A stretch of DNA of 64,000 nt from Crotophaga sulcirostris (taxonomy: Eukaryota; Chordata; Aves; Cuculiformes; Crotophagidae), in assembly GCA_013397455.1 (NCBI GenBank), contig VYZB01000372.1, positions 843,103 through 907,102 of the forward strand, read 5' to 3'. The first letter of the stretch is position 1, and the number at the start of each line of letters is the position of its first letter. Positions 36,101-50,195 of the stretch are shown piece by piece. Below the pieces are notes generated by a model. It did no database searches. It was not told the DNA's origin and was given only the letters and a program-made list of their open reading frames with translations. A program made the translations under genes and the position numbers.

Positions 36101-39100
36101 GTGATTTTTTAGTAAAGGAAAATGGTGAAACCTAAGGTCATTGGTGATATCAGTTCCTAAATTTATATTCCACTTTTAAAAGTCTAGTAAAATACAATAT
36201 GTATCCCTTAGATGTCATTTCTAGAAGGAAAATTTAGACTAGGAGTTAGCCTGTTCCCTAATCTTTATTTCAAGATGCAGGTAAGAGGCCAAAATGATTA
36301 AAATAATCACTGAATTTTACTGTTATGGCCTTTGGAACATTAATTTTATTACAGGAACTGGGAATCAAAGAGAAACATAAATGCTATCTGTCTTTTCTTT
36401 CTTTTTTTTTTATGAAGCTTTGTTTTAAAAGGCAGTTGTCACGTGGATGGATCACTCTTACGTGATGTTAAACATAACAAGTTTAGGTGTTGTCAATGAT
36501 ACATTATTTTATGGAGTAAATAACAAAATTAGTTCATACTTTTATATTCTCTCTTCCTGTAAATGACAGCTAAATGGGAATAAATTGCCTATCTGTTTCC
36601 AAATGTCACTTGTAGCCACCTGCTTTGTGAACTTCAGAGATGCTCACCAACAGCCCTGGCACTGCTTTGCTTCCCCGTGCTATTTATAGTTAACATCAAT
36701 GCAAGAAGTTGTTTATTTCTCAAACTGTTTTTCTTCTGGGAAATCAGGGATGTATGCCTTCTTTCAGAATTGACCTTCAGTGTTTCTAACTTGCCTGTGA
36801 TCAGAAAAAGAGATGTATTGCAGTTCCCCGATTTCCCACAAGATTAAAACCCTATTGTTCTCTAAAACTGCAAAGTGTGATTCATGGGGCCTATAAGGCA
36901 GTGATCTCTTTTGCAAGGTTTCTTTCAAACAGCAGTTTCACAAGCTTTTTATCTCTGGTAAGTTTTATGGCTCACTATCTTCTCACATTTCATGTGTCAA
37001 GCTGGTTGTAGAGCTAGCTAGCACACTCTACAACTGCTGGTGAAAACAAAGACCATGAAAACTAAAATGTGACTTGCAGAAAAGCTGGAGAATTCCTATT
37101 TATGATTGCTTTGGATGAATCACTGAAGTATAAGTGAGATGGCTTGTGATGAGGGAAGGCAACTGACTCCAAGAGTTGCCCTTCTAGCCTGTCCTGTGTG
37201 GCCTGTTTGGTAGGAGGACAGAAGATGGAATGAGAGGTAGGGAAAAGCAGTTACTAAAGGCGTTGCTACTCCACAGAGTACCTAAGGGTAAAAGAAAACA
37301 AGACCAAAACCTTGATATAGTTCGTTGACAGGCTTTGGTGAAGGGAATTTGCTACGGCAGTGGCAATGTGGCTCCTTTGACAGTCTTGGTTCACAGGGTA
37401 GAGGAAGGTCAAGAGACTTATACCTGTAGAAGGAAATGTTCAGCCTTCTTTTTTATTAATTTAAGAGCTGAATTGATTCCCATTCCTAAAACATAAAATT
37501 TTATAGCAAGCAAGCATTTTAGATCATAGCACTGATTAAACACTCCCCTGATTTGGCGGTTGTGAAGGCACCAATAATTCTGGAGTGACAAGAGATAAAC
37601 TCTGATTATGAGACAGGCACTGACCTGAGAGATGGCTGACGTCAGTGACATGGCAAGTGGTTGCTGAGGAATTCACTTAGAAAACAGATTGCTTTTGCTG
37701 AGTGTTCCTGGGATGACAGTGACTCCACAAAGAAATGATTTTTGAAAGGTGCTGTCATTTCTTAATGCAGGCCTTGTTTTACTGAGTACAAGAATATGTT
37801 AAAAATGGCTTTTCCTTTTGGTATACAGTATCTGAAGGAATCCACAGATTCTGAATCAAATGTGGTTTCTGCTTTAAGACTGGTGGCAGCATCCTGGCTG
37901 ACAAAGATGCTTCTAACTTTATGCCTTGTTTTTAAAGCTCTCATTTTCTCATCAGCAGGCTAATGAGTAAAAAAAATTCGGTGGGCTTATAAACACACAT
38001 GCACGTTATGACATTAACAGAGGGGATACCTTTTGTTTTAAATTCATTTATGGGGGAAAAAACCCACCAACGCACAAAAAAACCCCACAAATAGGCAGTG
38101 ATCGCATAAGGTGCTACATGCAGCCAGGTGTCTGTGTTAACCCCTGGGCATCAGGGGTACGTCTGTGGTGAGGGACCTATGGGACCGATATAGTTCAGTG
38201 GGCATTGGTGCAGCATAGAGCACAGCACCTTCCAGGCTGAAATCATGGGGATGTTTGTTTGGATACACCCTTAGTAAATCTGGGGAGAGAAGTGGGAGGA
38301 GTGAGAGGGTATTGCCTTAATCAGCTAGTTTCTTGTATACTGTTGCTGTACAATGATCGTTCACATTTAGGATTTCCCTGTATAATTGTAAATCTTTAAA
38401 ATGGCAATGGAAAGTCTGCCCTGTACAGACTTATTTTGCTCTCTCCTTAGCAGGATGTAGCCTGAATAAGATGATTATACACCAGAAACTAATGCATTCA
38501 GACATCGATAGTCTCTTAATGTTTTGTGTTTGTGTATAACCCCTCAATCTTCAGAAAGATTTAATCTATCCATTGGGTCTTGCTTTACCTTCCATGCTGA
38601 TGGCACCCTGTTTCTGTTTTCCTCCCATTGCTCCAGCAGAACAAAGCAGATGCAGGTAAGGCTACTTTAACATGGACTATCAGTGGTGCAACCAAAAAAA
38701 CCCTCCTAAAGGTAAAAGAGGAGCCCTAAATTTCAAAAGAGACTAAATGGGTATCCATGTCCTGCAGTTCATTGCTCCTAAGAAAAAGAATAAGGAAGGG
38801 CCCCCTCCCTTAAGAAAGAGGAAAGGGGAGGAACTGAGAATGCAGAAGGCGTGAGACTCCCAGAGTGGACCATTGGGGTGGAAGAGGGGAGTCTGCTACA
38901 GCAAGAGGGGGAGAAGTTCAAATGGCAAGGAAGGGGCCCCCAGCTCTCTAGGGCACATCTTTTGTGACAGAGCCCTGCCCTCCTGAGTGAAGGATTCTGT
39001 TAGGGGGTGGTAATTTCAAACTGCTGCCAGGATAAAGGCCTAAGAAACAAAAAGGAAGTGATTTCTTATTGGAGTGTTGTGTGCAGCTAGTTTAAATGTA

Positions 39101-40804
39101 TTTCATAGCCATTATTGGCATTCCTGATTGAAATGCGCAGGCTACTACATCTGCAGTAGTTCTGCTGACATTTCTGCTCTTGGAAGCTTTCCAGAATGTG
39201 ATTGCTTGTATTAGTTCTCCATCCGTCTTTTCTTCTTTTTAAAAAAAAATAAATCTCTCCCACAGAGAAAAATCCATGGAAAAATAGTATTTAATTGGCT
39301 TAGCTCGGTTCCATGAATTTTCTTATCTAGTGTTTCTTATGTGCTCCTTTAGTCCTCTAATTATGGAGGAAGTATGAATAAAGAAATATCAGAGAGAAAC
39401 AAAGAGACTAAGATGGGGGAGATCTTCGATGTAGTGATGTCTTCTTGACAGGAGGAGGAGGAATCAGAAGGCAGCTAACCATGGGAAGCAGGAGACTTGC
39501 TGTGTTTTTACTGTGTCAGCCAGATGAAAGGCACCACTTATTTTCTACTGGCTTAATTTCAAATCATGAGTAGTGGGTCCTTTGTATGGATGTGAAGATG
39601 GGGAGATGAAAAGAGCTTTAGTGAGTTAATATTGTCTTTGTTTGGAAACTTTTTAGGCATATAGTGATAGCAAGAAGTGATAATCAACAGAATTGTTGAG
39701 TTTTGCATTTCTACAGTGCTCTGACAAAGCTGGAATCAGCACCTTGAATTTTTAGTTTTGTCACCCCTAGTGAGACACTTTTATCAATGGTTCTTCTCTG
39801 AGTAGTGGTGAATGACTAAAAAATCTGTTCCTCTGTGTGAGTGGTGAGCTAAAGCCCTGTTAAATACATGAGAATATCAACTGTAAGAAGGTAGCAATAT
39901 GGATAAAGCACTTCCTGTCAGTCTCTAGCGAGAAGCCTTATGTTGTAAATGCTGGAATGAGTCTCAAAGGACAGTCAGTCCAGCTCCATTAATGACTAGT
40001 AAACAAAATGAGATGGGAAAGTGAAGTCTTTGGACCAACATGTATGCCTACAAATATAGTCCCAGGTATCTGCCATCAGTAAAAGTTTAAAATCTCAACA
40101 TTTAATTGATGATCTCATCCGCAGTAGAATTGTGAACTTCACTTTAAAGCTTTGGAAATCTCTTTTATGTAAACCTGGAAAGCATTACTTGTGGAAGAAG
40201 TCCCTCAGGCTTATGAGGGGTCACACAATGCATACTGAACTCATGTGTGCAAAAGTGTGTTTCAGCGTAAAATTGATTTGTGTTATCTCATTCCCTGCAG
40301 CCATTGAAAAAGACACTGAATTTGCCTTCTAATTTCTTGAAGATCTCAATTATACATTTAATTGCTACCCAGAAGGCATCTTTGGCAGGAGGATACAGTG
40401 AACACATGGCTATTTTAAAATGCAAAGGCATTTTAGTTAAAAAGAAGGAAGTAAAGAAAGAAATCATATCATCAGATGGCAATGGGAGCTATTTGGGAAT
40501 TCTGCTTTTGGTTAGATCTTTCCCAGGTACTGTAACTATAGAACTTGCAATAAGAAGCTCTCAAGCCTTTTTTTTCCCTTTTTTTTCAAATTAATCTTTG
40601 CTAGAAGCTGTATTTTAAATAAATCTGTACTGACAGTGTAGAAGATTTAGAAGATCAGAGTTACAGAGAAGAAAACTCACAGAAGTAGAAATTTGCTGCA
40701 TTAAAATTTTCTCTACTGCACTGCTGCAGTTTCCCATTCATTAGGATTCTACTGCTGCTGTTTGAATGGTGGGAAATTCTGAAATGGCTGAACAATATGC
40801 AGTG

Positions 40805-40930
40805 AATATTTATTTATCCTTGTGTTTATTAATATTGTAATATTTATATTAATATTTATATCGATATTTATATTAATATTATATAAAAATATTGATATTT
40901 ATTAATATATACATTAATATAATGCAGTAA
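40805..40930. repeat. AT-rich array of TATTAATATT-like units
   Basis: About 125 bp almost free of G and C, made of degenerate ATATTTATATTAATATT units that are largely self-complementary. It can form cruciforms or AT hairpins. Confidence 0.85.
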
Positions 40931-41798
40931 TATAATACTGGGAGTAAAAAATACTCTTGTGAAAGCAAGTGTAGCAGATTCCAGGCTCAGCTGGCAGCTA
41001 ACCTGATCATGCAAAAATTATTGGCAAATGAAACTGCTCTTTATTTCCTGTAGGACAGTGTTGTGAAGATAGGGCAAATACGTGTTTCTCCAGCTTGCTG
41101 TGCTCAAGAGCCTCAGCCCTGATCTTATAACAGATCTGCTGACCGAAATACTTGTAGTTTCTTGATGCTTATTATGAAGCAACAATTTTAACACTTGGCA
41201 TTACCCACAATGCAAAGTTTTCCTTTTGTGTGTATGGACAGTGGTGCCTTTTGTCTCCATGCAGTTGTGCAGCTCTCAGCTTTGCTTACATGACTAGATC
41301 CACATAGGAGTTCTGTGCCCAAGCATGTGCAGCCCTTGGTCTAGTAAATGTCTTCAGTAGATGCTTAGTGGACTGGCAGCAACACTTCACAGAAACATAG
41401 TGTCTGGTTCTTTCTCTTAAACGGTGCTGGGAGAGGTGATGTTTTTCCATTTATAGAGCAATCTGATGAATCACTGGAGCCAGAGATCAATTTTTGATGT
41501 GAACACTGTGTTTAACCTTGGCCATGTTACATGAAGACAGACCATTCTCTTTCTCCAAAAAAGGCACATGGGCAAATTTTTGATACTCAAGTCCAGAAGT
41601 GCCTCCTTGAAAGTCCTTCTAGTACAAGATGGCTGATCTGAACAGATTCAACTCTAACTGACAGCTTCACAAGCTCCTTCTCCATTTTAGGTTTTTCTTT
41701 CTTTGGTGCTTCCCTGCCTTGTTGAAATTACTTGTGTTGGGAAGACTTTAGGCTTCATTGGACCATAGAAGAGGTGCAACCAATGGAACTTGGGTTCC

Positions 41799-42246
41799 CT
41801 GGTACAAGAAAGACATGGTCCTGTTAAAGCACGTGCAGAGGAGGGCTACAAGAATGGTCAGAGGGCTGGAGGACCTCTCCTATGAAGAAAGACAAAGAGA
41901 AGAGAAGGAGAAGAGAAAGCTCCAGGGAGGTCTTATTGAAGCCTTACAATATATAAAGGGGGCTTATAAAAAAGGTGGAAAGAGACTTTTTACCAGGGCC
42001 TCTAGTGATAGGACAAGGGGAATGGTTTTGAGTTGAAAGAGGGTAGATTTAGACTGTACATAAGGAAGAAGTTTTTTAAAATGATGGTGGTGAGGCACTG
42101 GAACAGGTTGCCGAGAGAAGATGTGGGTGCTTCATCCCTGAAAGTGTTCAAGGCCAGGTTGGACGGAACTTTGAGCAACCCAGTCTAGTGGAAGATGTCT
42201 CTGCCTATGGTAAGGGCTATGGACTAGGTGATCTTTAGAAAACTTC
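41799..42246 (+). mobile_element. CR1 LINE 3' fragment
   Basis: About 450 bp of CR1 in sense orientation, from GGTACAAGAAAGACATGGTC through GTGCAGAGGAGGGCTACAAG, AGTGATAGGACAAGGGGAA, AGGCACTGGAACAGGTTGCC and AAGTGTTCAAGGCCAGGTTG to GGACTAGGTGATCTTTAGAA, where similarity ends before the CR1 tail. The coding frame is intact only in the first part (RATRMVRGLEDLSYEERQRE) and then breaks by a small deletion and stops. This is an old, inactive copy. Confidence 0.93.
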
Positions 42247-45200
42247 AGACTGATCTAGGTAGGACATTGTTTCCAGGTTAAAAAATACGTGCAATGTCTT
42301 ACAAAAGAATCAGGCAGGCATTGTTTGTCTTTCTTATTCTAAGCTCCTTGTTGTAAATCTCTTTATTTTACCTATTTATGATTTAATGTAAGCAGAATCA
42401 ACATGATGTCATCAAAATGGTTTGGCTTTTTACTTCATCATAAGGGCATCCGGAAAAGATATGTGATTATTCTGTTCCTTCTCTGTTCTGCCTGTCCTTC
42501 TACTTCCCTCCCACACTCTCTTTTTCTTTAAAGTTTTATTGCTCATTCTTATTTAAAAATGTACATATATAGGGATATATTATGGGATGGAGATTTTGGT
42601 TCCTGAAGAGTTTGGTTTTTTTCTTTTCACATCTTGTATTTGATTTTCACATAGTGGGATTTAAAATGACACTGGCCCTTTCAGCTTTTTACTAAGTTAT
42701 GTAACTCTTGGTTTCTCAGCACTCTCTAAAGATGAAACGCAGTAGCTGCATCACAGGTGAAGAGGTCAGTTCTCAAACATAAAATACTGTGTCTACCCTT
42801 TCTCCACTTCCATGTTACATATCCTATGTTTTTTATTGGAGCAGATGATCTATTTCTACAATATTGACATTAAAAGTTTTATATTCTCCTAATATGTGTA
42901 TTTTTACGAATTACTGAATTCCAAGCCAATTTTTTCCTGCAGTATATACTGCAGAATAAATGGAATGGAAGGTCAAGCAGCTCTATTTTGTTCACATCAA
43001 TTACGAGTACTACAATGTTCTAAATATACGTCATTTGGGCACCCAATTATCTTGGAAAGGCTGTGGAACAGGATCTGCAGGAGGTTGTTGTAATGATCAA
43101 TACCAAGACAGACATAGGACTGTTGTATGTAATTCATATTCCTGCTGCAAAGTAGGAACAAGCTTTCTGTCTGATTAGAGGTATCTCCAAATTAATCTTT
43201 CTGTTGCTCTAAAATATTTCTATAAAAATACAAACGAGTCATTAACCTTACAGCCAAACTAAGTCAGTTAAATCTGGATTTCATTTACCGAAAGTGTTGG
43301 TTATTCTAAAGGAGAGCATTATTTTAGATAGCATTTGGAAACCATAAGAATTTCTCATTCCATAGCTTGACTTCTTTGGGTTTTGACTTTGGTGAAAAGT
43401 TTATTTTTTGAGCCTAAACTATTCTGAAAGTGGAAATCCTGACTGAATGAAACACTGGAGCTTTGAAGTGTTGTGCTGAGGGAGCAAGGCATGGATATTC
43501 ATGCTGCCAGGGTTCCAAGGGGAAGACCCTGCCTGGCACATGAAGCTGGAGCAGAGCCCTTCGTACACCAGTGCAACAGGTGGGAGCACGAGATGCCTGC
43601 TGGCCCTTTCCTGGCTGAGATCAGTGAACACAGATGCCAAACACTGCCTGAGTCTGGTTTGGATGGGCGGGAGAGTGAGGAACTCTACTGCCTTTTCCCT
43701 TTCCTGTTCTTTCAAATTTGCTTTAAAGACTTACCTGGGTTTTAATAGGTGTTTTTTCATGCAGAGGGTTATCGATGTGCATGAAGAGAATAGGATACCG
43801 TCTCTATTTTTTCTTCCTGCTGATTTATGTTCCTAAATTCTTCCTCTTCCTCACACTTTTCACATGTGAGTGAGAAGTTTTACATTTCCACTCAAAGAGC
43901 AATTAACAAGATTTAGCCATATTATTTTGATTTCCTGATAGTTACCTTTCATAGAAGATTAGCCAGGGAAAAAAACCACACACATTGTGAGATTAGTTAA
44001 ATACTTCTTGAAATCCTGCCAATACTTCCTGAAAACAAAATGTGATTTACTGATTCTTATTTTGCATTTGGATGAAAAGCCTCTCATTTCTATGGCAGGA
44101 CTTCTAAAATTTTGACAGTTTTATTGCATGCATCTAAATGCAACTTCCATGTTTTAGCTTGTAATGCTGTTTCCTTATAAATTCTGATCAGGTGGTGGTT
44201 TAACAGTTCTGCCTTGGAGCTGAGCTCTAGTTAGGTAGCTAAATGCATAAATGTTTCCAAACTCACTTGCCTCATTTAACATGCTGTGGCCTCATTTGTC
44301 TTCTGAGTTCTGGTTTTGATCACTTCCAACTGTATTTAAATCTCTCCTTGGCTTCTCTTTCTCATACTGTCAGACAGTAGCTCCTTGTCTCCTCTACCTC
44401 CTCTGTTCAGCTGCCTGCCGAGGCTTATGTCTGACCATGGGGATCATAGTCAGGCAGTGCCAGACCAGCCTTGAGGTGCTCTTCATTCAGAACTAAGGGG
44501 GGGGAAAGCATCGCTGTGCTTTGGAAAGCCACAGTATAGTGCTTTTTGATTGAATTCTTCTTTAAATAATGCCATTTACCACAATGCCTATAGATTTCTA
44601 GGTTTCTAGTGTCTGGCTGTGGGTGTAGATGCAGTGCTTATAGCAATTCTGCTCTCTAGGCTTATTGATTTAAAAATAATAATAAAAACCCCTGCAGGGC
44701 AGCTGTGTTCTACCATCTCCTGTTTCTATGTTTGTCCATCTCTATTTTGTGTCACTGTGAGTGAAAGAAAAAAAATTAGGAGAAGATTTTTGCTTGTCAC
44801 AGGCATAAATCTAGGTGGTGATTCAAGGGAAAGGTCATCCTTTTCCGCCGGTGAGAACATGTCTTTACTTCAGCATGAAACTGAATTATGCTTTTAAGTT
44901 GTCTTCTTGAATCTCAGTATGTGCTGCCTGTAAGTGCCATCTGCAGAAGGAAAGAGAAATAAGCAGTGGTGAGGCTCCTCACAGCGTACCTGGGCATGAG
45001 CTGCAGCATGAGCAGCAGAGGCTGACAACCATTACTGCCACCACAGAAGCACAGGCGGCTACCCAGGAGTGCTACTAGTCTTCCCCTGCCTTCCTGTTTT
45101 TACTTTCTCTCCCTGTGTGTCTCCCTCCCATCTGCAGCTGAAAGGTTAAAAAGGTACCCAATATGTGGATAAAACTTAGTGATCTCTTTCCTAGTGTTGC

Positions 45201-48200
45201 AATGCCACTGCAGTGTTTGTGAGGACTGCCCTTCTTGGTGCCTTTTCTTAAATTCTTGCTGGGAGCAGGTTCCTCCTTGCTCAATCCACCAAGGTTGTAG
45301 CGGTAACTGTCTCTAAAAGTCAAACAGCTCATCTGTAAATATCTGAGAAGGAAAGAGTAGAACACCTGTGCTTACTGCAGTGTTCAGAGCCTGGATCTGT
45401 GTTCCTCCTCATGCCCATGGCAGAGTGCCGTTACTGAAGATGCAACGGCTCAAACACCGCTGACCCAAGAGAGTTCATTCCAGCACAGGAACACAGATGA
45501 AAGAAGGATCCTGAACGAAAGTGAGGAAAAAGCTGAAAAGGATCGTTTTGCTCTGGTTTTGCGCAGAAATGTTTTGCTTACCAGGAGCTGAGGCTTAAGG
45601 CAAGAATCTGAACAGGCTTGTACCATCTTGGGCACTTAGCTGCCTCCCAGGCATCAACTCCTTCGTGTTTATTAATGTAATTTCTTGCAAGGCTTCTAGA
45701 TGCTCTGCAACATAAATAGTTTTGATATTTAAGTGCTTTTATGGTGTAGCAGCTTGGTAGATAACTCTACAGAAGGATGTCAGCTGTCTCCTCTTGAATC
45801 TCAACATGTGCATGTGCCTACTGAGCTGAATGGTCCTTGGCAAGCTGTGACCTGCTTCTACAGCTGGTTCAAGAAATATGGTTCTACCATACTAGGATGC
45901 TGAAAAGAGTCCAGGTACCTTAACTTCTGCAAATCTAATCTTTCTTTTTACCGTTGACATTCAGATTGACAACTAGAGTTTCATATTGCACATGTAAAAC
46001 AAAAAAAATTGGATGGTATCCGTTGCTAATCTGTGCTGTGCATTAATGGTCACCTCCTTCCTAGGATGTAGACAGCGGAGCCATCCTCATGGTGGTCTCA
46101 GCATCAGGCAGAGTCCTAAGGACACTGCTGTGTCAGGGCCAGTGTTGGGAAGCTGGGAGCAACTCTGAAATACACTGCTGGTTTATTAAAGACTGAGTGG
46201 TAACACATTTCATCATGCAGCTCTCTATTTTAGTTTAATTGACTGGCAATACTTGTTAGAAGAAATTGCAGCTTCTGAGAAAATACTGACAAAGTTGGTA
46301 ACTTCAGTGCTTGATGTCAAGGCAGGTTAATTAAAATCTGAACTTAAAAATGAAGCCTTCAGTCTATACCTGGCAAAACAAAATTTGCTCTAATATATGT
46401 AAAAAAATCAGTATTTTTTGAGATCATTGATATTTATATTATTTGCAAATAAACTAAAATAATCCCTTCCTTTCTTAGGTGAATCAGGGTGTTTATTTTT
46501 ATGATAGAAAAGATTCAAAAATACACTTTTTATGTAAACATTAAAAAACTGTAATTTTTTTAAACTGACACTTTTTTTTAGAGTCCTGCATCTTTATATA
46601 GATCTGATCTGTGTAAACACTGGACTACATATTTATTATAGTCTGTCACTGCTGTAAGTGGGAAAGCTCACCCCAGCAGCCCACAGTACTGGCACTGTGC
46701 ACAGGCACAGACTTCAGGGCACTTGCTGCCTTGTCCAACAGGAGATCTGGTGGTGGCAACCTTTTGTGTAGACTAGAAATGCCTTGTGTTCAGTAAATGG
46801 GAGAAATCAAAATGAATGGTGAATCTTTTATAATAACAGACAGATATTTTAAAATAGTGGAAATCTGCTATCTAAATCTCTGGTGGCTTCCAGCAGCAAA
46901 TGATATGCTTTGATCATTGGGTCATCAAAGTGGCTTGATAACAGGAGCAGAAAACAGGATTACAGAGGAAGGCCTGAAAGAACATAGGACTAAGTCATCT
47001 TGAGAGGCAAGAGGGAATTTCATTTGTAAGGAAACTTGATAAGAGAAGTTGGCTGTCATAATTCTTAGTTTAAAATGAAAGCTAAGATGAGGAGAAAACT
47101 GCACTGATGGGAATGTAGAGCCTTAAAGGCCCTGATGAAGTTCATAGGCATTGTCCATTATGAGCCAATCTCCAACCAAAAAGTATATGCTTAGTGTAGG
47201 ATAGATACCTATTTTTAGTTCTGCAGACCTAGAACTTACTGAGATGGAATTTTCTCTGTGATCACATCACATTTATTTTCTGTTCCCACAGTTAGAGGAT
47301 GTTGAAATTATTGTTGAAATCTCAAACATTCTCATAATATCAAAAATGTTCCTGTTCTTGCAGGAGTTTAATTTTCCTTTTTTTTTTACCATAGTTTGTT
47401 GTGACCAGAGTACGTTTGCTTGGGTTCAGGTTGAACATAATCTCTGTGCTTGCCTGAGATTATGTGCAAACCTCTCTTGGTGAGGCTCATGCCATGGTTC
47501 TCACTCCTGCAGCTCTTGCGTCTTCCACAGGTCCTGCTGCTCTAACAGAGCTTCCCCTGGTGCATGGTCCTTGCTGTGACCCATTCTTGTGGACTGTGCT
47601 CAGAGAGTGAAGACTTAAATAAATGTATTTACAACCTTTATGATCTTGTGGACACAAAGTAAAAAGTTGTTAAGAATGTTCCTGCCCCTACAACAGAACC
47701 GAGAAACAAAATAGTTGTGTGGGTTTTCCGTTTGTTTTTAAATAAGTAGGTGCTATTTCACAACCTATCTGCTCAGATGCGAGTTTCTTCTTTATATATA
47801 GATTCTCTTAGTACAACTTGTTTTTAATCAGCTTATCAAGTGGCAGTGCTTACTTTTTGGGATGACAAGACGTGAAAACATATATGCTCGATATAGCATT
47901 TTCTCAGTAGGTGCAATTAACAGACTTCCTATTTTCTAATTGCATCTGATGGGACCTTAACTTGACTCTGGATCTCTCTCTACTGTGTGGCTGCAGCATT
48001 CAAGTGAATAGAGCTGGCATCCCCAGTCAGCCCTGTGGGCTGTGCTTGGAGCTCTGGAGGAAATGCCAGTAGCTGCTTTGCCATGTTACTGACCTCAGGT
48101 GCAAAGAGAAATCTTGTTGGTGTTAGTCAGGTGCGAAGACTTAGAGCAGGAGGGTCTCCTGTTAGAAGGGTAGGAGGATGATTTTCTCTTGTTTAAGTAC

Positions 48201-49459
48201 AAAATATTCCTGGATCATTAAAGATGTTTATCTCTTATCTGACATAAGCTAGGCTAACCTGCTTTCTGAATCAGAAATGCAAAAAGAACAAGACAAGCAC
48301 TTTTTTTCAAAGCTATATGACTAGTGCCCAGTGAAACTCCCCGAAGAAAAAGTAGCTTGAATGAAGATGTCTTCAGTGAAGGATGTGGTGTATATATCAA
48401 AAAATAGTCAAAAAAGTCAACCAATATAAACCTCATTTTATACAGTCCGTATGTTTTCTGCACATTCCACTAAAATGCTAAAACTGTACTTACTGTTCAA
48501 AATACTGGAGTTATGCATGAGTTGAAAGACAAAAACTCAATTCTCCTTTGGCTATGATGATGAAAGATTTCTCATTTTGCCTGATTTCGAACTTGCCTTT
48601 GACAAGTTAGGTGCTTCCACAAAGATTTATCCAATATTATTATATCCTGCAGAGCACTCTGAGAACCAATTTATGTTCCTAGTGGGGAGAAATGCTATAT
48701 GTTTTAGTCTCCTCAAGGAACATCTCCTGTCTCTCTCTTCACTTTAACAAGAGTGTGCCCTTTGTGAGTTGATGCTAATTGCTTCATTTTATGACACTTG
48801 CTTTTTGTCCTGTGAGGGCTTTCAGAAGAATATATTATGTACATGTTGCAAATCTATCTAATCTTTATTTCAAGACTGAACTATATTGCAGAAGTATGAA
48901 GACACAATATTTATATGAGGTGAATAACTTAGTTGACTAAGATAGTTTAGGTTGCTAGCATTTGTCCAATCTTGTCATTGACCTGTATTCAATGAAGACA
49001 GGTGGGTGCTTCCAAAAACTTCTAGGTATCAGATACTTTTTCAGTCTTAACATCTGTGTAATGTGCTGTGCCTGGTTCTTGGAAAAGTGAAACAGCAATA
49101 ATGGCTTTCACAGTGGAGTCCCACAGCCCTGATGCTTGCTGGGAAGTGGATAGCTTTGCCCAAAGAGCACTTCAAACCTCAGCATGAGCATGAGTCTTGT
49201 GGCTCTAGGAAGAGGAGGGGAGGCTCATTTCAGGAAGGAGCATGAGGCGAGTTTGGATGATTGACTGTGAGATTTGTATCTTCTGCTGCCCTGGACTGAC
49301 GCCCCTCCTCAGCCCCATGATCTGGTGCAGGTCACAGAGCGTGGGCTCTGCACTCTCAGCAGCACGTCTTAATGCTCAGGCTAAAGATGGAGGCTCTTTT
49401 CCTTGCTGCAACTCTGGCCCCAGGCCCAGCATTTGCAGCTGCCAACCAGCACTGTGTAA
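42247..49459. other. Intronic spacer, nothing recognised
   Basis: About 7 kb of unique-looking intron. GC-richer patches occur at 43440-43720 and 44980-45640. The frames there (for example 43473-43836 on +) have no recognisable domains. An 8-G run lies near 44498-44506. Confidence 0.5.
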
Positions 49460-50195
49460 CATAGAATCATAGAATGCTTTGGGTTGGAAGGCACCTCTAC
49501 GGATCATCTAGTCCAAATGCCCTGCAGGGACAGGGATATATTTAACCAGATCAGGTTGCTCAGAGCCCCATCCAACCTGACCTTGAATGTTTCCAGGGAT
49601 GAGCCATCCACCACTTCTCCAGGCAATCTGTTCCAGTGTTTCACCACCCTCATTGTAAAAAAATTCTTCCTTATATGCGGTCCATGTCTACCCTCCCTTA
49701 GATTAAAACCTTCTTGTCCTGTCAAAACAGGTCTTGCTAAAAAGCCCATCCTCATCTTTTCTATACTTCCCCCTTTTAGTATTGGAGGGTCGCTATAAGA
49801 GCCTTCTCTTCTCCAGGCTGAGCAACCCCAACTCTCTCAGCCTGTCCTTGTAGGAGAGGTGTTCCAGCCATCAGATCATTTTCATGATGCTCCTCTGGAC
49901 CTGCTCCAACAGCTCCATGTCCTTCTTTTTCTTCCAGAGCTAAACACAGTACTACAAGTGAGGTCTCACCAGAGCAGAGGGGGAGAATCACCTCCCTTGA
50001 CCTGCTGGCCACACTTCTTTTGATGCAGCCCAGGATATGGTTGATCTTCTGGACTGTGAGCACACATTGTTTGCTCATGTCAGGTTTTTCATACATCAGT
50101 ACCCACAAGTCCCTCTTTGCAGGGCTGCTTTCAATCACATCATCTCCCCGCCTGTATTGGAAGCTAGGATTGCCTTGATCCTGGCACATGCCATG
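49460..50195 (-). mobile_element. CR1 LINE 3' fragment including end of reverse-transcriptase region
   Basis: About 735 bp, the longest CR1 copy in the window, in reverse orientation. The + strand starts CATAGAATCATAGAATGCTT (reversed octamer tail) then GGGTTGGAAGGCACCTCTAC. Read on the minus strand, a section shows the CR1 ORF2 landmark ILGCIKRSVASRSREVILPL, followed by the region equivalent to '[13 protein letters not shown]', here frame-shifted. A second open piece (minus strand, 49504-49755) carries HIRKNFFTMRVVKHWNRLPG and LETFKVRLDGALSN, the ORF2 C-terminus. The frame is broken between the pieces, and the 5' part of the element is missing. Confidence 0.95.

Larger units (their letters stand above)
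28857..41798. other. Long repeat-poor intronic stretch
   Basis: About 13 kb without a recognised transposon or gene. It holds simple repeats: (AG)n at 30621-30637, a 14-bp tandem duplication at 31086-31113, (AATA)n at 32508-32524, a 12-T run at 33154-33165 and an AT-rich array at 40805-40930. GC-richer purine/pyrimidine-skewed sequence occurs around 38780-38960. Scarcity of interspersed repeats over this length could reflect constraint but may be normal for a bird genome. Confidence 0.5.

Noticed and set aside
49484..49798. 104-codon + strand open frame
   Set aside because: Antisense shadow of the minus-strand CR1 at 49460-50195.
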